From Saccharopolyspora sp. NFXS83 (GTDB taxonomy: Bacteria; Actinomycetota; Actinomycetes; Mycobacteriales; Pseudonocardiaceae): a stretch of DNA of 37,735 nucleotides. The stretch is from the NCBI RefSeq assembly GCF_026241095.1, contig NZ_JAPFGB010000046.1, forward strand, positions 1 through 37,735, written 5' to 3'. The position numbers and the translations under genes are program-made. Positions 7,242 to 15,656 of the stretch are shown here, piece after piece (within the stretch, counting starts at the first letter, position 1; each line of letters opens with the position of its first letter). The notes beneath the pieces were generated by a model that had not been told where the DNA came from, searched no databases, and saw only the letters and a list, made by a program, of their open reading frames with translations.

Positions 7242-8345
7242 TCAGGCCAGCGGGACCATCCAGCCGTGCTCGTCGGCCGCGGTGCCCTGCTGGATGGCGG
7301 TGAGCCGCTCGCGCAGCCGCATCGTCACCTCGCCGGCTCGGCCGTCGGCCATGCCGAACTCGCCGTCCTGGTGCTTCACGTGCCCGACGGGGGTGATCAC
7401 GGCAGCGGTGCCGCAGGCGAACACCTCGGTGAGCTCACCGGAGCGGGCGCGCTTCTCCCACTCGTCGGTGGTGATCCGCCGCTCCTCCACGGGCAATCCC
7501 AAGTCCTCGCCCAGCTGGAGCACCGAGGAACGGGTGACGCCGGGCAGCAGGCTGCCGGACAGCTCGGGGGTGACCAGGCGCGCGTCGGAACCGGAGCCGA
7601 AGACGAAGAACAGGTTCATCCCGCCCATCTCCTCGACCGCCCGGCGCTCCACCGCGTCCAGCCACACCACCTGGTCGCAGCCGTTCTCCACGGCCTGGGC
7701 CTGCGCGACGAACGAGGCCGCGTAGTTGCCCGCGAACTTGGCCGCACCGGTGCCGCCGGGAGCGGCCCGCACGTACTCGTGTCCGAGCCACACCGTGACC
7801 GGCTTGATCCCGCCGGAGAAGTACGAGCCCGCGGGCGAGGCGATCACCGAGTACAGGTACTCGTTCGCCGGGCGGTTCACGCCGAGGCTGACCTCGGTGG
7901 AGATCATGAACGGCCGCAGGTACAGCGAGCTCTCCCCCACCTCCGGCACCCACGCGCGGTCGACGTCGGTCAGGTCGCGCAGCGAGTCGAGGAACACCTG
8001 CTCGGGCAGTTCGGGCATCGCGATGCGCCGCGCCGAGCGCTGGAACCGCTGCGCGTTCTGCTCCGGGCGGAACGCCGCGATGGTGCCGTCGGGCTGCTGG
8101 TAGGCCTTCAGCCCTTCGAAGATCGCCTGCGCGTAGTGCAGCACCGTCGTGGCGGGGTCGAGTTCGAGCGAGTGGTACGCCTCGATCCTCGCGTCGTGCC
8201 AACCGCGCTCCGCGGAGAACCGCACGGTCGCCATGTGATCGGTGAAGAACTTCCCGAAACCGGGATTCGCCAATACGTCCGCGCGGTGCGCCTCGGTGGC
8301 GAGATGCGAACTGGGAAACCGGGAGAACGAGAGTCCTTCTGTCAT
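7242..8345 (-). CDS. ilvE: Branched-chain amino acid aminotransferase
   Basis: IlvE is a PLP fold-type IV transaminase catalysing the last step of valine, leucine and isoleucine synthesis and the first step of their breakdown. The 367-residue length is usual for the actinobacterial enzyme. The Schiff-base lysine is Lys203 in [14 protein letters not shown]; other landmarks are [32 protein letters not shown] and the phosphate-binding TLTE-like region [20 protein letters not shown]. The ATG at 8345 has no Shine-Dalgarno site but lies six bases after TACGGT, so it is read as leaderless. It has its own promoter and terminator. Confidence 0.96.
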   Translation of the reverse strand: MTEGLSFSRFPSSHLATEAHRADVLANPGFGKFFTDHMATVRFSAERGWHDARIEAYHSLELDPATTVLHYAQAIFEGLKAYQQPDGTIAAFRPEQNAQRFQRSARRIAMPELPEQVFLDSLRDLTDVDRAWVPEVGESSLYLRPFMISTEVSLGVNRPANEYLYSVIASPAGSYFSGGIKPVTVWLGHEYVRAAPGGTGAAKFAGNYAASFVAQAQAVENGCDQVVWLDAVERRAVEEMGGMNLFFVFGSGSDARLVTPELSGSLLPGVTRSSVLQLGEDLGLPVEERRITTDEWEKRARSGELTEVFACGTAAVITPVGHVKHQDGEFGMADGRAGEVTMRLRERLTAIQQGTAADEHGWMVPLA

Positions 8346-8357
8346 GCGGGTACCGTA
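8346..8357 (-). promoter_or_regulatory. Leaderless promoter of ilvE
   Basis: On the minus strand TACGGT occupies 8357-8352, followed by six bases and the ATG at 8345. No attenuator or T-box is present. Confidence 0.6.
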
Positions 8358-8425
8358 TCGCGCGCCTCAGAACAGTGGAAACCGGTACACCAGTGGTCGG
8401 TCCTCCTAGTTTCCCGGGCTCAGCG

Positions 8426-8467
8426 ACGGCGTTCGTACCGGTCCCGCTACGAAGCGGGCGAAGCCGT
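8426..8467. repeat. Nested hairpin between ilvE and the small membrane protein gene
   Basis: An inner stem CCCGCT-acga-AGCGGG (8443-8458) is enclosed by ACGGC/GCCGT and TTCG/CGAA pairs (8426-8435 with 8459-8467). It lies between divergent promoters, upstream of both -10 boxes, so it would act as DNA structure or as a protein site, not as a leader RNA. Confidence 0.5.
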
Positions 8468-8490
8468 ACCTGATGATCGCGGCGTCGCTC

Positions 8491-8502
8491 TATGATGGAC
8501 GC
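8491..8502 (+). promoter_or_regulatory. Leaderless promoter of the small membrane protein gene
   Basis: TATGAT at 8491-8496 is a near-consensus -10, six bases before ATG 8503. Confidence 0.65.
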
Positions 8503-8796
8503 ATGACTCACCCGGAGAACCTGCCCGTGAGCGGGCCGACGACGGTGCAGCAGGACACGCTGGCCGCCGCATTGGGCCTGCTGATGCCGCTGGGCGGCGG
8601 ACTGCTGGTCATGTGGGGCTACGCCTGGCTGGGCGTGTTCGGCGGGATTCTCGGTGCCGCCGGCGTCGCCTGGTGGGGTTTCTGGTGGTACGGCAAGCAC
8701 AAGACGCTGTTCCCGAAGGACCTGCGCGGCGGCCAGGTGGGCGGCATCGCCGCCCTCGCGGCGGTGTTCGGCCTGTTCTTCTTCCTGGCCCTCTGA
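8503..8796 (+). CDS. Small membrane protein of unknown function
   Basis: This 97-residue protein has a polar N-terminus (MTHPENLPVSGPTTVQQ) and about three hydrophobic segments: LAAALGLLMPLGGGLLVMWG, WLGVFGGILGAAGVAWWGFWW and GGIAALAAVFGLFFFLAL. The short cytoplasmic loop KHKTLFPKDLRGG separates the last two. I do not recognise a named family. The ATG at 8503 was preferred over an in-frame ATG at 8473 because it sits six bases from a TATGAT hexamer. It is divergent from ilvE and converges on the DUF402 gene. Confidence 0.75.
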   Translation: MTHPENLPVSGPTTVQQDTLAAALGLLMPLGGGLLVMWGYAWLGVFGGILGAAGVAWWGFWWYGKHKTLFPKDLRGGQVGGIAALAAVFGLFFFLAL

Positions 8797-8811
8797 CCCG
8801 GGGCCGAGCGC

Positions 8812-8834
8812 ACCGCGAGCCGTGGCTCGGCGGT
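8812..8834. terminator. Hairpin between convergent membrane protein and DUF402 genes
   Basis: ACCGCGAGC (8812-8820) pairs with GCTCGGCGGT (8825-8834) around a CGTG tetraloop with one bulged G. It is suitable as a bidirectional terminator. Confidence 0.55.
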
Positions 8835-8849
8835 CCTCGGCGAACGCGG

Positions 8850-9518
8850 TCAGGACACCAGGCCCTCGGGCAACGAGGGCAGCGGCCATGCGGGGTCCGG
8901 GCGGGCGTCGCAGTAGCTGCCGTCGAACGGGAACCTGCCGCGTTCGGCGAGGTCCGCCATCCGTTCGCCCTCCGCGCGCAACCGGCTCAGCCGCGCCTGG
9001 TCGATGCGGCCGGCGGTGAGCGCCGAGCTCAGCTCGTCCTCGTCCTTCCAACCCCACTTGCCGTCGGGGAAGACCTCCAGGTCCAGCACGCCGTCGACGC
9101 GGTTCACACCGGTCTCGTCGCGGCCGAGCGGCACCTCGAGGTTCACGTACCAGTTGCGGAAGGTGCCGTCGGCCTCGAAGAACCACCACACCGAAGACCA
9201 CTGCTCGGCGAACACGAGCCGCAGCGTGGCGGTGGTGTGCCAGACCGACAGCGCGGGCACCCGGACGCCGGAGAACCGCTCGTGCAGCGGGAGTTCGCGG
9301 GGCTTGCGGCCGTCCGGCGACGTGGTGATGCGGATCGGCGTGCCCGGCAGCACCCAGCACAGCACCCGGTCCGGGGCGTCGCTGACCACGCGCGCCGGGT
9401 GCACCGTGCCCAACGATCCGTCGAGCCGCCAGAACCGGTAGAGGATGTCCGAGCCCGGCGCCCACTTCCCCGGGGCGGCGTCGAGCCGTGCACCACGTTC
9501 CGGACCGCTTTCGAGCAT
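8850..9518 (-). CDS. DUF402 domain protein (nucleoside/nucleotide phosphatase-like)
   Basis: The 222-residue sequence has the DUF402 signature in its middle: WYVNLEVPLGRDETGVNRVD followed by VLDLEVFPDGKWGWKDEDEL, where conserved acidic residues bind divalent metal in characterised members. That family includes B. subtilis Ntdp-type nucleotide phosphatases and FomD of fosfomycin synthesis, so a phosphate-ester hydrolase is the likely activity; the substrate cannot be read from sequence. ATG 9518 follows GAGGT at normal spacing. It starts seven bases after the stop of the permease gene, so the two form an operon. Confidence 0.82.
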   Translation of the reverse strand: MLESGPERGARLDAAPGKWAPGSDILYRFWRLDGSLGTVHPARVVSDAPDRVLCWVLPGTPIRITTSPDGRKPRELPLHERFSGVRVPALSVWHTTATLRLVFAEQWSSVWWFFEADGTFRNWYVNLEVPLGRDETGVNRVDGVLDLEVFPDGKWGWKDEDELSSALTAGRIDQARLSRLRAEGERMADLAERGRFPFDGSYCDARPDPAWPLPSLPEGLVS

Positions 9519-9525
9519 GCCGACC

Positions 9526-10809
9526 TCAACTCCAGCGCCGAGAGACCAGGCCCGCGAGCAACGGACCGGCGATGACCACCACGAGCGTTCCGAGCATCGC
9601 ATGAACGGGCATGCTCATGGCCAGGATCACCGCCAATCCCATGCCCAGGCAGGCGGACCGCATCCGCCACACCTGGTCGTCGGCGAGCAGCACCCGCGCG
9701 GCGGCGTTGGCCAGCGCGTGGTGCACGAGCAGGCAGCACGAGGCGAACGCCATCGCGGGCACCGGCTGCACCAGCAGGGCCACCACTGCCGCGGCGACAC
9801 CCGCGCACAGGTCCAGCAGGTACGGCGTCCCGGCGCGGCTCTCGCGGGCCAGCGCGGCGGGCAGGTCCTGATCGCGCTGCACGGCCAGCGCGGTGGAGCG
9901 CAACGACTCCAGGACGCCCAGCAGCACGGGGAACAGCGCGAGTCCCACGGCGGTGCCGACCATCGGCCGCAGCCGCCCGCCGGCAGCGGCGTCGAGCGCG
10001 TCGAGCAGCGGTTGCCCGGACAGCGCCAGCCGCGCCGGGCCGAGCTGGTGCAGCAACGCCCAGGCCAGCAGCGACACCACGACCCCGGTGACGACCAGGG
10101 AGGCGACGACGCCCCACTTCACGATCACGCCCCGGTGCCGGTCCCGTTCCTCGGCCGGGGCGGTGAGCCGTTCGAAGCCGAGGAAGCCGAAGAACAGCAC
10201 GCCCGCCGCACCGGTGATCCCGATGGCGCCGTCCTCCTGCACGGCGGGCATCGCCGGGGATTCGGGCGGCTCGATCGCGAAGCACACCGCGATCACCAGC
10301 CCCACCACCGCCAGCGTGAGCAGCAGCCAGAGCCAGGCGGCGGCGCCGCGGATCCGCAGGCCCGCGGTCGCGGCCAGCACCACCAGCAGCACGATCGCCG
10401 AGGAGACGACCGGCGGCGCGGCGGGCATCGCGTGCTCGGCGATCACCCTGGCGATCGCGGCCAGCGCCGCGACCTTCCCCGCCAGCGCGGTGGCGGCTCC
10501 GAACCGCGCGGGCAGCACGCCCAGCCGCGCGCGGATGCACGCGTATCCGGCGCCGGGACCCCGGTAGCTCGCGGACTGGTGCGCCGAGGCCAGCGCGCTG
10601 CAGGCCACCGCGACCAGGACCAGCGGCACCGCGAGCAGCAGCAGCGGCCCGGCGGCGAGCGCGGCGGGCGCGATGCCGACGAACAGGCCCGCGCCGAGCA
10701 TGCCGCCCAGCGCGAGCGGCAGCGCCGAACCGATCGAGCGCCGGGCCCGCCCCCTGCGGGCGGACTCCGCCGGTGAGCTCGCCGCTTGCTCCGCGACCTG
10801 TTGCGCCAC
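9526..10809 (-). CDS. APC-family amino acid permease
   Basis: The 427-residue membrane protein has about eleven or twelve hydrophobic segments. The first, IGSALPLALGGMLGAGLFVG, matches the unwound TM1 of amino acid-polyamine-organocation transporters, which binds the substrate backbone. The segment GAAGVLFFGFLGFERLTAPAEE is the TM6-like region with the usual Phe/Glu pattern, in which the Glu-rich end resembles the ArcD/YjdE-like branch. The substrate is probably an amino acid or amine, but not identifiable. Start is GTG 10809, preceded by GAGGGTGG. It is cotranscribed with the DUF402 gene downstream and divergent from pepA across a 625-bp gap. Confidence 0.85.
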   Translation of the reverse strand: MAQQVAEQAASSPAESARRGRARRSIGSALPLALGGMLGAGLFVGIAPAALAAGPLLLLAVPLVLVAVACSALASAHQSASYRGPGAGYACIRARLGVLPARFGAATALAGKVAALAAIARVIAEHAMPAAPPVVSSAIVLLVVLAATAGLRIRGAAAWLWLLLTLAVVGLVIAVCFAIEPPESPAMPAVQEDGAIGITGAAGVLFFGFLGFERLTAPAEERDRHRGVIVKWGVVASLVVTGVVVSLLAWALLHQLGPARLALSGQPLLDALDAAAGGRLRPMVGTAVGLALFPVLLGVLESLRSTALAVQRDQDLPAALARESRAGTPYLLDLCAGVAAAVVALLVQPVPAMAFASCCLLVHHALANAAARVLLADDQVWRMRSACLGMGLAVILAMSMPVHAMLGTLVVVIAGPLLAGLVSRRWS

Positions 10810-11434
10810 CCGACCACCCTCGCAGAACGCCGTTTCCGCCGGCACCGTCCGCCGGTCGACATCGGCCGGGCGCACCCGTCCGGCGGCTCCGATCCCGGTG
10901 CCGCGGCCTCGGCGCACCCCGGCCTGCGGGGGCACAGCCTACGCATCGGGTCCGGCGGGCGTGGCGGCTCAGCGCCTCCGCGGCCCCTCCGGCCTTCGCC
11001 GATCGTGCCACGCCATGTGGTGGCCCGGTTCCGGAGCGTGCCGATGCGTGCGCGGACGGGCGCGCGTTCGGGCTGGTCATCGACTTCGCCGCGAGAACAC
11101 CTCCGAGTCCGAGTGACGTTCTTCCGAGCGAGCCGACCACAGCTGGTCACGGCTCCCGCCGGACCGCGCGGACGAGCGCGACGCCGCCTCGGCTTGAGCA
11201 CATCGGGGGAAGTCGGAGGCCGAGCGCACCGAGCACTGATCAACGCGGGGCTAAGCTCGGTGCGGAACGGCGCGGCCGGTGCGCGAGCCCCGGACCGCCT
11301 GTCAGATCCACCTCGGCCCGTTGCTTCTAGAGTGGCGGGCGCGGGAAGACCTTCCGACCAGGTCAAGCCCGCCGGGGACCCGGTCCCCGCGTTCGACGAC
11401 CACCATCGACGGCGAATCGCCCGGAGGAACACAC
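10810..11434. other. 625-bp intergenic gap, no convincing gene
   Basis: The open frames here are long only because of GC content; none has family-like sequence or a ribosome-binding site. Visible elements are the inverted repeat at 11225-11264, a small CGGGGACC/GGTCCCCG dyad at 11373-11389, TAAGCT at 11252 and TAGAGT at 11326 as possible -10 boxes for pepA, and the pepA ribosome-binding site. Confidence 0.6.
11225..11264. repeat. Perfect ten-base inverted repeat upstream of pepA
   Basis: CGCACCGAGC at 11225-11234 is exactly repeated in inverse at 11255-11264, with a 20-base spacer that contains TGATCA and part of a TAAGCT hexamer. It could be an operator or the terminator of a small RNA. Confidence 0.5.
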
Positions 11435-12922
11435 GTGAGCACGCCGAAACTCGCCCTCACCGACACCAAGGCCGCGAAGCTGACCGCGGACGTCCTGGTC
11501 ATCGGTACCGTCTCCGGTGCCGACGGTCCGGAGATCGCGCCCGGCGGCGAGGAGGTGGCCGCGGCCTTCGACGGTGATCTGGCGAAGGTGCTCGCGACGC
11601 TCGGCGCCACCGGCAAGGCCGAAGAGGTCGTGAAGCTGCCCGCGAGCGGGCTGCGCGCGGACGTGCTGCTGGCCGTCGGCCTCGGCAAGATCGCCGGCGA
11701 TGCCCCCACCGGCGAGCAGGTGCGCCGCGCCGCGGGCTCCGCGGCTCGCGCTCTCAGCGGCGTCGGCCACGCCGCGACCACGCTGGGCGCGCTGGACCTC
11801 GCCGCGACCGTGCAGGGCACCGTGCTGGGCGCCTACTCGTTCCGCAAGTACAAGTCCGAGCCCGGCGACGACCCGGTCGGCCAGGTCGACCTGATCGTGC
11901 CGGACGCGAAGGACGACGCGGCCAAGCACGCGCTCAAGGGCGGCACCGCGATCGGCGAGTCCGTCACCATCGCCCGCGACCTGATCAACACCCCGCCGAA
12001 CGACCTGTTCCCCGCCTCGTTCGCCGAGCGCGCGAGCGAGCTCGCCCGCTCCGCCGGGCTGGAGGTCGAGGTGCTCGACGAGGCGGCGCTGCGCAAGGGC
12101 GGCTTCGGCGGAATCCTCGGCGTCGGCGCCGGTTCGAGCCGCCCGCCGCGCCTGGTCCGGCTGCGGCACAAGGGCCCGAAGGCCGCGAAGAAGGTCGCGC
12201 TGGTCGGCAAGGGCGTCACCTTCGACACCGGTGGCATCTCGCTCAAGCCCGCGGCCTCGATGGACGAGATGACCTCGGACATGTCCGGCGCCGCCGCGGT
12301 GATCGCGACGATGGTGCTGGTCTCGAAGCTGAACTACCCGCTGGACGTGACCGCCACGGTGCCGATGGTGGAGAACATGCCCTCCGGCACCGCCTACCGG
12401 CCGGGCGACGTGCTGAGCATGTACGGCGGCAAGACCGTCGAGATCCTCAACACCGACGCCGAAGGCCGCTTGATCCTCGCCGACGCCATCGTGCGGGCGG
12501 CCGAGGACGAGCCGGACTACCTGATCGAGACCTCCACGCTCACCGGCGCGCAGGTCGTGGCGCTGGGCAAGCGCACGCCCGCGGTGATGGGCGACGAGGA
12601 CTTCCGCGACCGGGTCGCGAAGCTCTCGCAGGCCACCGGTGAGGGCGCCTGGCCGATGCCGCTGCCCGAGGAGCTGCGCGGCGACCTGGACTCGAAGCTC
12701 GCCGACCTGGCCAACGTCGCCGGGCACCGCTGGGGCGGCATGCTCTCGGCGGGGCTGTTCCTGAAGGAGTTCGTCGCCGAGGGCCTGCCGTGGGCGCACA
12801 TCGACGTCGCCGGTCCGGCGTACAACACGAACTCGCCGTGGGGCTACACCTCGAAGGGCGGCACCGGCGTCCCGGTGCGGACCATCGCGGCCGTGCTCGC
12901 CGACATCGCCGAGAACGGCTGA
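11435..12922 (+). CDS. pepA: Leucyl aminopeptidase (M17)
   Basis: PepA is a cytoplasmic, hexameric, two-metal aminopeptidase of family M17 that removes N-terminal residues in peptide turnover; some members also bind DNA. The 495-residue protein has the N-terminal macro-like domain (about 1-170) and the catalytic domain with the lysine and aspartate motif [26 protein letters not shown] and the family signature [12 protein letters not shown]. Start is GTG 11435 with GGAGG at 11423-11427. It is followed by a strong terminator at 12944. In related genomes this gene lies just before the lipoate/E2 genes, as here. Confidence 0.96.
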   Translation: MSTPKLALTDTKAAKLTADVLVIGTVSGADGPEIAPGGEEVAAAFDGDLAKVLATLGATGKAEEVVKLPASGLRADVLLAVGLGKIAGDAPTGEQVRRAAGSAARALSGVGHAATTLGALDLAATVQGTVLGAYSFRKYKSEPGDDPVGQVDLIVPDAKDDAAKHALKGGTAIGESVTIARDLINTPPNDLFPASFAERASELARSAGLEVEVLDEAALRKGGFGGILGVGAGSSRPPRLVRLRHKGPKAAKKVALVGKGVTFDTGGISLKPAASMDEMTSDMSGAAAVIATMVLVSKLNYPLDVTATVPMVENMPSGTAYRPGDVLSMYGGKTVEILNTDAEGRLILADAIVRAAEDEPDYLIETSTLTGAQVVALGKRTPAVMGDEDFRDRVAKLSQATGEGAWPMPLPEELRGDLDSKLADLANVAGHRWGGMLSAGLFLKEFVAEGLPWAHIDVAGPAYNTNSPWGYTSKGGTGVPVRTIAAVLADIAENG

Positions 12923-12943
12923 CGCCGAGCCCGTGCTCTGCCC

Positions 12944-12975
12944 GGAGGCCCGTCGAGTGCGCTCGGCGGGCCTCC
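12944..12975 (+). terminator. Terminator of pepA
   Basis: The 14-base arms 12944-12957 and 12962-12975 pair with a single G-U position around a TGCG loop, 22 bases past the stop. Confidence 0.82.
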
Positions 12976-13063
12976 CGCGCGTCGTGACTCCGCCGGATCC
13001 GCGCTGTGAGGCGCGTCTCAAAGGGATCACCACTGGCCACACCCGCGATGCCAGGATGGGGTG

Positions 13064-13573
13064 GTGAGCGACTCCATCGGGCGGCAGCCGACCCCACCCG
13101 CGCCGGCGAGCCACGGTTTCGCGGTCGAAGTGGTGTGGACCGGCAACACCGGCGCGGGCACCAGCAGCTACCACAGCTACGAGCGGACCCACGAGGTGCG
13201 CTCGGAGGGCAAGAACCCCATCGAGGCCTCCGCGGATCCCGCGTTCCTCGGCGACTCCGACCGGTACAACCCGGAGGAGCTGCTGATCGCCTCGCTGTCG
13301 CAGTGCCACATGCTGTGGTTCCTGCACTTGGCGGCGGACCACGGGGTGGTGGTGATCGGCTACCACGACCGGGCGCAGGGGGTGCTCGCGGAGAACGCCG
13401 ACGGCTCCGGCCGGTTCCGCGAAGTCGTGCTCAGCCCCGAGGTGACCGTCGAGGACCTGGCCAGCGTGGACGTCGCGGAAGCGCTGCACGAACGGGCCCA
13501 CGAGCTCTGCTACATCTCGAAGTCGGTGAACTTCCCGGTGCGCCTGGCACCGTCCACCCGCGTCGCGAACTAG
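13064..13573 (+). CDS. OsmC-family hydroperoxide reductase
   Basis: The 169-residue protein belongs to the OsmC/Ohr family of thiol-dependent peroxidases, which reduce organic hydroperoxides. The two catalytic cysteines are visible: one in LSQCHMLWFLHLAAD and one in HELCYISKSVNFPV. The segment NPEELLIASLSQCHM is the family signature. The sequence resembles the YhfA/OsmC side more than Ohr, so the natural substrate is open. GTG 13064 lies six bases after CAGGAT, a weaker leaderless arrangement; GTG 13061 would add one residue. Its TAG stop overlaps the stop of the convergent gene at 13570. Confidence 0.88.
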   Translation: MSDSIGRQPTPPAPASHGFAVEVVWTGNTGAGTSSYHSYERTHEVRSEGKNPIEASADPAFLGDSDRYNPEELLIASLSQCHMLWFLHLAADHGVVVIGYHDRAQGVLAENADGSGRFREVVLSPEVTVEDLASVDVAEALHERAHELCYISKSVNFPVRLAPSTRVAN

Positions 13574-13911
13574 CGCAGGTCGCGGCGCCGCTCGCGGTCC
13601 CGTAAGACTCGCTGGCGGGCCTGGTAGTCGCGCATCCGCTGCGGGTAGCCGAGCTTCGCGACCTCGTAGCAGGGCAGGCCGTGCTTGCGGGCGAAGCGGA
13701 ACGCCGCCTCGGGACCGCTCACCCGGCGCCGGGTCCACTCGCCGTCGTGGGCGACCAGCAGGACCGTGGTCTCGGTGACCGTGGTGCGGGGTTCGACGAA
13801 CGCCTCCACGCCGTGGCGCTGCTGCGCCCAGGCCCGCAGGTGGTCGGAGTCACGCGAATCGGCGGGGCGGCCGGTGCCCCGCCTGCGGCGGAAACGATCG
13901 AACAGACCCAC
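13570..13911 (-). CDS. Conserved actinobacterial small protein, function unknown
   Basis: This 113-residue basic protein starts MGLFDRFRRRR, contains WAQQRHGVEAFVEPRTTVTETTVLLVAHDGEWTRRR and ends with an Arg-rich tail ARQRVLRDRERRRDLR. Proteins of this shape occur in many actinomycetes and are often loosely called oxidoreductases, but I see no cofactor-binding motif. The N- and C-terminal positive clusters suggest RNA or membrane contact. Start GTG 13911 has GGGAGG eight bases upstream. Its stop lies in the same CTAG that ends the OsmC gene. Confidence 0.78.
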   Translation of the reverse strand: MGLFDRFRRRRGTGRPADSRDSDHLRAWAQQRHGVEAFVEPRTTVTETTVLLVAHDGEWTRRRVSGPEAAFRFARKHGLPCYEVAKLGYPQRMRDYQARQRVLRDRERRRDLR

Positions 13912-14219
13912 AGCATTCGCCTCCCCGAACCTGGAAGCCCGGCCGCCCGGATTCGATTCACCTCGGGCACCACCGCACTCGGAACGCCTTCGAAAACCAG
14001 TGCTCCCGTTCGCGATGATGCCACCGGACGCCTGTGACGAAGCTGAGAATCGGAAAAAACGATTCAGTGGCGTCGCGCACGTTCAAGCGATCAGAACGAG
14101 CCCACGTCGCGTCGTCCCTTCGGGTGGTGACAAGATGGCTGCCAGGTGTTCCGTGCCTCGCGCGACAGCCGGGACGGCGACGCCTCAGCGATTCAACGAT
14201 GGCTGTCGAGGAGTGCGAA
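13912..14219. other. Intergenic region before lpdA
   Basis: This 308-bp stretch has no plausible gene. Its GC content is lower near 14040-14110. A small hairpin, CTGA..ATCG with CGATTCAG around an A-rich loop, lies at 14044-14068. The lpdA promoter must be here but no convincing -35/-10 pair stands out. Confidence 0.5.
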
Positions 14220-15590
14220 GTGACCGACACGTCCGCCGATCTGGTCATTCTCGGCGGCGGTTCGGGCGGCTACGCCTGCGCTTTCCGCGCGGCTGAGCTG
14301 GGCCTGTCCGTCGTCCTCATTGAAAAGGACAAGCTCGGGGGGACTTGCCTGCATCGCGGGTGCATTCCCACCAAGGCTTTGCTGCACGCCGCGGAGATCG
14401 CCGACTCCGCGCGCGACGGAGATCAGTTCGGTGTCAAGACCTCCCTGGAGGGCATCGACATCGCGGGGGTGAACTCCTACAAGGACGGTGTCGTCGGCAA
14501 GCTCTACAAGGGCCTGCAGGGCCTCGCCAAGGCGCACAAGGTGACGCTGGTCGAAGGCGCGGGCACCCTGGTCGACGCGAACACCGTCGAGGTCGACGGC
14601 ACCCGCTACACCGGCAAGAACATCGTGCTGGCCACCGGTTCGTACTCCAAGTCGCTGCCGGGCCTGGAGCTCGGCGGCCGGGTCATCGCCAGCGAGCAGG
14701 CGCTGAACCTGGACTACGTGCCGGAGAAGGTCGTGGTGCTCGGCGGCGGCGTGATCGGCGTGGAGTTCGCCAGCGTGTGGCGCTCCTTCGGCGCCGAGGT
14801 CAACATCGTCGAGGCCCTCCCGCACCTGGTGCCCAACGAGGACGAGTTCGCCTCCAAGCAGCTGGAACGCGCGTTCCGCAAGCGCGGCATCAAGTTCAAG
14901 ACCGGCGTGAAGTTCACCGGCGCCACCCAGACCGACTCCGGTGTCTCGGTGAGCCTGGAGAACGGCGACCAGCTCGACGCGGACCTGCTGCTGGTGGCCG
15001 TCGGCCGCGGACCGAACACCGCGGGCCACGGCTACGAGGAAGCGGGCATCAAGCTGGAGCGCGGTTTCGTCGTCACCGACGACCGCCTGCGCACCAGCCT
15101 CCCCGGCGTCTACGCGGTCGGCGACATCGTGCCCGGCCTGCAGCTGGCGCACCGCGGTTTCCAGCAGGGCGTGTTCATCGCCGAGGAGATCGCGGGCCAG
15201 AACCCGCAGGCCATCGATGAGGCCGGCATCCCGCGCGTCACCTACAGCCACCCCGAGGTCGCCTCGGTGGGCCTGACCGAGAGCGCCGCGAAGGACCAGT
15301 ACGGCTCGGTGCAGACCTTCACCTACGACCTCGCCGGAAACGGCAAGAGCCAGATCCTCAAGACGGCGGGCGCGGTGAAGCTGGTCCGCGCCACCGACGG
15401 GCCGGTGCTCGGCCTGCACCTGGTCGGCGACCGGGTCGGCGAGCTCATCGGCGAAGCCCAGTTGATCTACAACTGGGAGGCGCTGCCGGAGGACGTGGCA
15501 CCGCTGGTGCACGCCCACCCCACGCAGACCGAGGCCCTCGGCGAGGCGCACCTCGCCTTGGCGGGCAAGCCGTTGCACGTCCACGGCTGA
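14220..15590 (+). CDS. lpdA: Dihydrolipoyl dehydrogenase (E3)
   Basis: Lpd reoxidises the dihydrolipoyl group of 2-oxoacid dehydrogenase complexes with NAD+. The 456-residue flavoprotein has the FAD-binding LVILGGGSGGYACAFRAAELG, the redox disulfide in GGTCLHRGCIPTK (Cys43 and Cys48), the NAD-binding VVLGGGVIGVEFASVW, and the C-terminal catalytic His-Glu in HAHPTQTEALGE. I chose GTG 14220 because GAGGAG at 14208-14213 is correctly spaced; an upstream ATG at 14199 lacks a site. It is followed after 66 bases by the E2 gene, and the two are probably cotranscribed. Confidence 0.96.
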   Translation: MTDTSADLVILGGGSGGYACAFRAAELGLSVVLIEKDKLGGTCLHRGCIPTKALLHAAEIADSARDGDQFGVKTSLEGIDIAGVNSYKDGVVGKLYKGLQGLAKAHKVTLVEGAGTLVDANTVEVDGTRYTGKNIVLATGSYSKSLPGLELGGRVIASEQALNLDYVPEKVVVLGGGVIGVEFASVWRSFGAEVNIVEALPHLVPNEDEFASKQLERAFRKRGIKFKTGVKFTGATQTDSGVSVSLENGDQLDADLLLVAVGRGPNTAGHGYEEAGIKLERGFVVTDDRLRTSLPGVYAVGDIVPGLQLAHRGFQQGVFIAEEIAGQNPQAIDEAGIPRVTYSHPEVASVGLTESAAKDQYGSVQTFTYDLAGNGKSQILKTAGAVKLVRATDGPVLGLHLVGDRVGELIGEAQLIYNWEALPEDVAPLVHAHPTQTEALGEAHLALAGKPLHVHG

Positions 15591-15656
15591 CCTGCCCCGG
15601 TCCGCAACCCGCACCAGCACAGCACCCCGCCACACCGCACGAGGAGTCAGCGACCG

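Noticed and set aside
8346-8502. T-box or branched-chain amino acid attenuator before ilvE
   Set aside because: The ilvE promoter appears to give a leaderless transcript, and no leader peptide or T-box sequence is visible.
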